DNA from: Cohaesibacter celericrescens
GTDB lineage: Bacteria > Pseudomonadota > Alphaproteobacteria > Rhizobiales > Cohaesibacteraceae
Assembly: GCF_002866925.1 (NCBI RefSeq)
Contig: NZ_PKUQ01000014.1
Span: 1 to 64,000, forward strand
Length of the DNA: 64,000 nt
Direction of reading: 5' to 3'
Shown here: positions 61,861 through 64,000 of the stretch, piece after piece
Layout of the letters: the number at the start of each line of letters is the position of its first letter
Numbering within the stretch: position 1 is the first letter of the stretch
Program-made: the position numbers and the translations under genes
Notes under the pieces: generated by a model
Database searches by the model: none
What the model saw: the letters and a program-made list of their open reading frames with translations, nothing else
Told to the model about the DNA's origin: nothing

Positions 61861-62829
61861 ATGTTGAAAAAAGTAACTTTGACTGCGGCGGCCCTCGCCG
61901 CTGGGGTGGCCTTTTCACCCGCTGCTTTCGCAGAAGAATTCATCACTATTGGTACAGGTGGTGTTACCGGTGTTTATTATCCTACCGGTGGCGCGATCTG
62001 TCGTCTGGTGAATAAAGGCCGTAAAGATCATGGCGTACGTTGTTCTGTGGAATCCACCGGTGGTTCCGTTTACAACATCAACACCATCCGCGAAGGCGAA
62101 CTGGAATTTGGTGTTGCTCAGTCTGATTGGCAGTATCATGCCTATCACGGCACATCCAAATTTGAAGACAAAGGCGCCTTTGAAGATCTGCGCGCTGTTT
62201 TCTCTGTGCACCCAGAGCCATTCACTGTTGTTGCCCGTGCTGACTCCGGCGTTAAAAACTTTCAGGATCTGAAAGGCAAACGCGTCAATATCGGTAATCC
62301 AGGATCTGGCCAGCGCGGCACCATGGAAGTTCTCATGGATGCTCTTGGTTGGACAACCAGTGATTTTGAACTGGCAACCGAACTGAAAGCCTCCGAGCAG
62401 TCTGCTGCTTTGTGTGATAACCAGATTGACGCCATGGTTTATACCGTTGGTCATCCATCCGGTTCCATTCAGGAAGCCACCACAGCTTGTGATTCCGTGC
62501 TTGTGACGGTTGATGGCGCTGCTGTTGATAAACTGATTGCTGACAACAGCTATTATCGCTCAGCAACCATTCCAGGTGGCATGTATCGCGGTAACGATGC
62601 CGACACCCAAACCTTTGGTGTTGGTGCAACCTTCGTCTCTTCTGCGAAGGTTTCCGAAGACACGGTTTATGTTCTCGTGAAATCCGTGTTCGAAAACTTC
62701 GAAGCTTTCAAAAAACTGCATCCTGCATTTGCGAACCTGAAGCCAGAAGAAATGGCAACCGCTGGTCTGTCTGCTCCTTTGCATGACGGTGCTGCAAAAT
62801 ACTATAAAGAAAAAGGCTGGATCAAATAA
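61861..62829 (+). CDS. TRAP transporter TAXI-family solute-binding protein
   Basis: About 322 residues. Signal peptide ([20 protein letters not shown]), then the TAXI hallmark [70 protein letters not shown] and PGGMYRGN. It is the periplasmic receptor of the TRAP transporter encoded next. Substrate unknown; the adjacent aminotransferase and BKACE suggest an amino or carboxylic acid. RBS CAGGGAGAACATA. Confidence 0.93.
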   Translation: MLKKVTLTAAALAAGVAFSPAAFAEEFITIGTGGVTGVYYPTGGAICRLVNKGRKDHGVRCSVESTGGSVYNINTIREGELEFGVAQSDWQYHAYHGTSKFEDKGAFEDLRAVFSVHPEPFTVVARADSGVKNFQDLKGKRVNIGNPGSGQRGTMEVLMDALGWTTSDFELATELKASEQSAALCDNQIDAMVYTVGHPSGSIQEATTACDSVLVTVDGAAVDKLIADNSYYRSATIPGGMYRGNDADTQTFGVGATFVSSAKVSEDTVYVLVKSVFENFEAFKKLHPAFANLKPEEMATAGLSAPLHDGAAKYYKEKGWIK

Positions 62830-62843
62830 CCAGTCAATGTGTG

Positions 62844-62868
62844 GCTTCGGGGTATAATGCCCCGAAGC
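62844..62868 (+). promoter_or_regulatory. Intercistronic stem-loop after the TAXI receptor gene
   Basis: GCTTCGGGG (62844-62852), 7-nt loop, CCCCGAAGC (62860-62868), 15 bp after the receptor stop. No good T run follows, so partial termination or mRNA stabilisation is likely, as for the tctC hairpin. Confidence 0.75.
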
Positions 62869-63014
62869 TTCCAATTACCTTTTGATATGGCCGGATCGGG
62901 GCTTGTTTCTGTCCGACCTAAAAAATTCATAAGAATGCCATCGTTGGCCAGTTCTGGATATTTTGTTTCTGTTCCGGTCATCACCCCTTGGGCGATGGTT
63001 GGGAGCTGTTTCAC

Positions 63015-64000
63015 ATGTCAGACAAGAATGTGACTGGGCAAGCGTTATCTGAAGACGAACTTCAGGAACTGGTTGCCTCCTCAGACGCGGGTTCGCGTAA
63101 CCCCATCGGTCCGGTGGGTACTTTCCTTGCAGCCGTCGCTTTGATCTGGTCAATTTTTCAAGTCGTTTTGGCCTCGCCCATCTCGAACTATGTATTGCCC
63201 GGTGATCTGATCAATAACTCACGCCAGTTTCATCTGGCTTTTGCGCTGTTCCTTGCCTATATGGCTTATCCGGCGCTGAAAAGCAGCCCACGCCATCACA
63301 TTCCACTTCTTGACTGGATACTCGCCACCAGCGGTGCCTTCATCGCGCTGTATGGCTTCTTTATGTATGAAAAGATCGTCAACAATGGCGGCTTGGCTGA
63401 TGATCTCGACAAATGGGTGGCTTTGGCTGGCCTTCTGATTTTGTTCGAAGCAGCCAGACGTTCGCTTGGCCCTGCTATGGCGATTATCGCCACGATCTTC
63501 TTGGTTTACGTTTTCTTTGGCTCATCTGAAATCATGCCCGAAGTGATCCGCTGGAAAGGCGCTTCGCTGAAAAAGGCCATGAGTCATATGTGGATTACAT
63601 CCGAAGGTGTATTTGGCATCGCTTTGGGTGTGTCGACCAAATTTGTTTTCTTGTTTGTCCTGTTCGGTGCCTTGCTCGACAAAGCCGGTGCAGGCAATTA
63701 TTTCATCAAAATGGCATTTGGTGCGTTGGGCCACCTGAAGGGCGGGCCTGCAAAAGCAGCCGTGGTTGGGTCGGCTGCAACGGGCCTGATCTCGGGCTCT
63801 TCCATCGCCAATGTGGTGACCACCGGTACGTTCACCATTCCTTTGATGAAACGGGTTGGCTTCTCGTCCGAGCAAGCTGGCGCGGTGGAAGTGGCCTCAA
63901 GTGTCAACGGTCAGATTATGCCGCCTGTGATGGGGGCGGCTGCCTTCTTGATGGTGGAATATGTCGGCATTTCCTATGTTGAAGTGATCACCCATGCCTT
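63015..64000 (+). CDS. TRAP transporter 4TM/12TM fused permease (truncated by window end)
   Basis: Open from ATG at 63015 (RBS GGGAG about 13 nt upstream) with no stop before the end; about 328 residues visible. Begins with a soluble N-terminus (SDKNVTGQALSEDELQELV), followed by TM segments of the fused small subunit, then the large subunit with ISGSSIANVVTTGTFTIPLMKR and VEVASSVNGQIMPPVMGAAAF, the DctM signature of fused TRAP permeases. Works with the TAXI receptor upstream. The distal part is outside the window. Confidence 0.92.
   Translation, partial: MSDKNVTGQALSEDELQELVASSDAGSRNPIGPVGTFLAAVALIWSIFQVVLASPISNYVLPGDLINNSRQFHLAFALFLAYMAYPALKSSPRHHIPLLDWILATSGAFIALYGFFMYEKIVNNGGLADDLDKWVALAGLLILFEAARRSLGPAMAIIATIFLVYVFFGSSEIMPEVIRWKGASLKKAMSHMWITSEGVFGIALGVSTKFVFLFVLFGALLDKAGAGNYFIKMAFGALGHLKGGPAKAAVVGSAATGLISGSSIANVVTTGTFTIPLMKRVGFSSEQAGAVEVASSVNGQIMPPVMGAAAFLMVEYVGISYVEVITHA

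Noticed and set aside
1..64000. CRISPR arrays, insertion sequences, tRNA or rRNA genes
   Set aside because: I looked for spaced direct repeats, transposase-like proteins and cloverleaf-type sequences and saw none.

Overview
The window looks like chromosomal DNA of a metabolically versatile, facultatively anaerobic alphaproteobacterium. I infer this from a Paracoccus/Pseudaminobacter-type sox cluster (soxTRS-VWXYZABCDEF), gabTD, a monomeric NADP-isocitrate dehydrogenase, a TRAP-TAXI transporter, a TctABC transporter and a perfect FNR/FixK-type box (TTGAT-N4-ATCAA) before a pyruvate:ferredoxin oxidoreductase module. A marine Hyphomicrobiales/Cohaesibacter-like host is possible but cannot be shown from sequence alone. 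I saw no insertion sequence, CRISPR array, tRNA or rRNA gene. Gene density is high and operons are tight, with many 4-bp start/stop overlaps.

Region 1 (1-9.8 kb) is a D-glucarate/galactarate utilisation locus: garL-like aldolase, GntR regulator, LacI regulator, galactarate dehydratase (garD), a tripartite tricarboxylate transporter (tctCBA) and a divergent glucarate dehydratase (gudD). Two regulatory devices are visible: twin ATTAATCAGATTAAT palindromes between garL and gntR, and a LacI-type operator placed exactly in the 17-bp spacer of a consensus-like promoter facing gudD. Region 2 (9.8-20 kb) holds an RND efflux pump with its adaptor, an FAH-family hydrolase, a PhnA-like zinc-ribbon protein, a small secreted protein, and gabD-gabT with a divergent XRE-cupin regulator.

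Region 3 (20-25.2 kb) is the most unusual block. It has a DUF2946-like protein, two different NosL-like proteins, a small single-span membrane protein, an FtsX/MacB-type permease, its ATPase, and a polytopic membrane protein with SCC and HHHCPFC motifs. The last five genes, from the second NosL-like protein on, overlap end to end. No nitrous oxide reductase is in the window. I infer an uncharacterised metal (probably copper) or thiol handling system of the envelope.

Region 4 (25.2-37.2 kb) has a dihydroorotate-dehydrogenase-like protein, NifJ and a GltD-like flavoprotein with C-terminal ferredoxin domain (a ferredoxin/NADPH module behind an FNR box), then monomeric icd, a YheT-like hydrolase and an inositol-dehydrogenase-like gene.

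Region 5 (37.2-51.3 kb) is a complete thiosulfate-oxidation cluster including soxCD, flanked by two different YeeE/YedE transporters. The ArsR-type repressor SoxR keeps a two-cysteine sulfur-sensing pattern, and three matches to an ATTC-N8-GAAT-like element (two exact) sit before soxV, soxX and soxB. Region 6 (51.3-58.5 kb) has a two-gene GDP-colitose-type pair (a PLP dehydratase with His-His in place of the PLP lysine, plus a GDP-fucose-synthase-like enzyme), two secreted metallo-beta-lactamase-fold proteins and a CHASE2-PAS-degenerate GGDEF-EAL protein. Region 7 (58.6-64 kb) pairs a BKACE enzyme and a class III aminotransferase with a divergent RpiR regulator and a TRAP-TAXI transporter. The permease gene runs off the window end.
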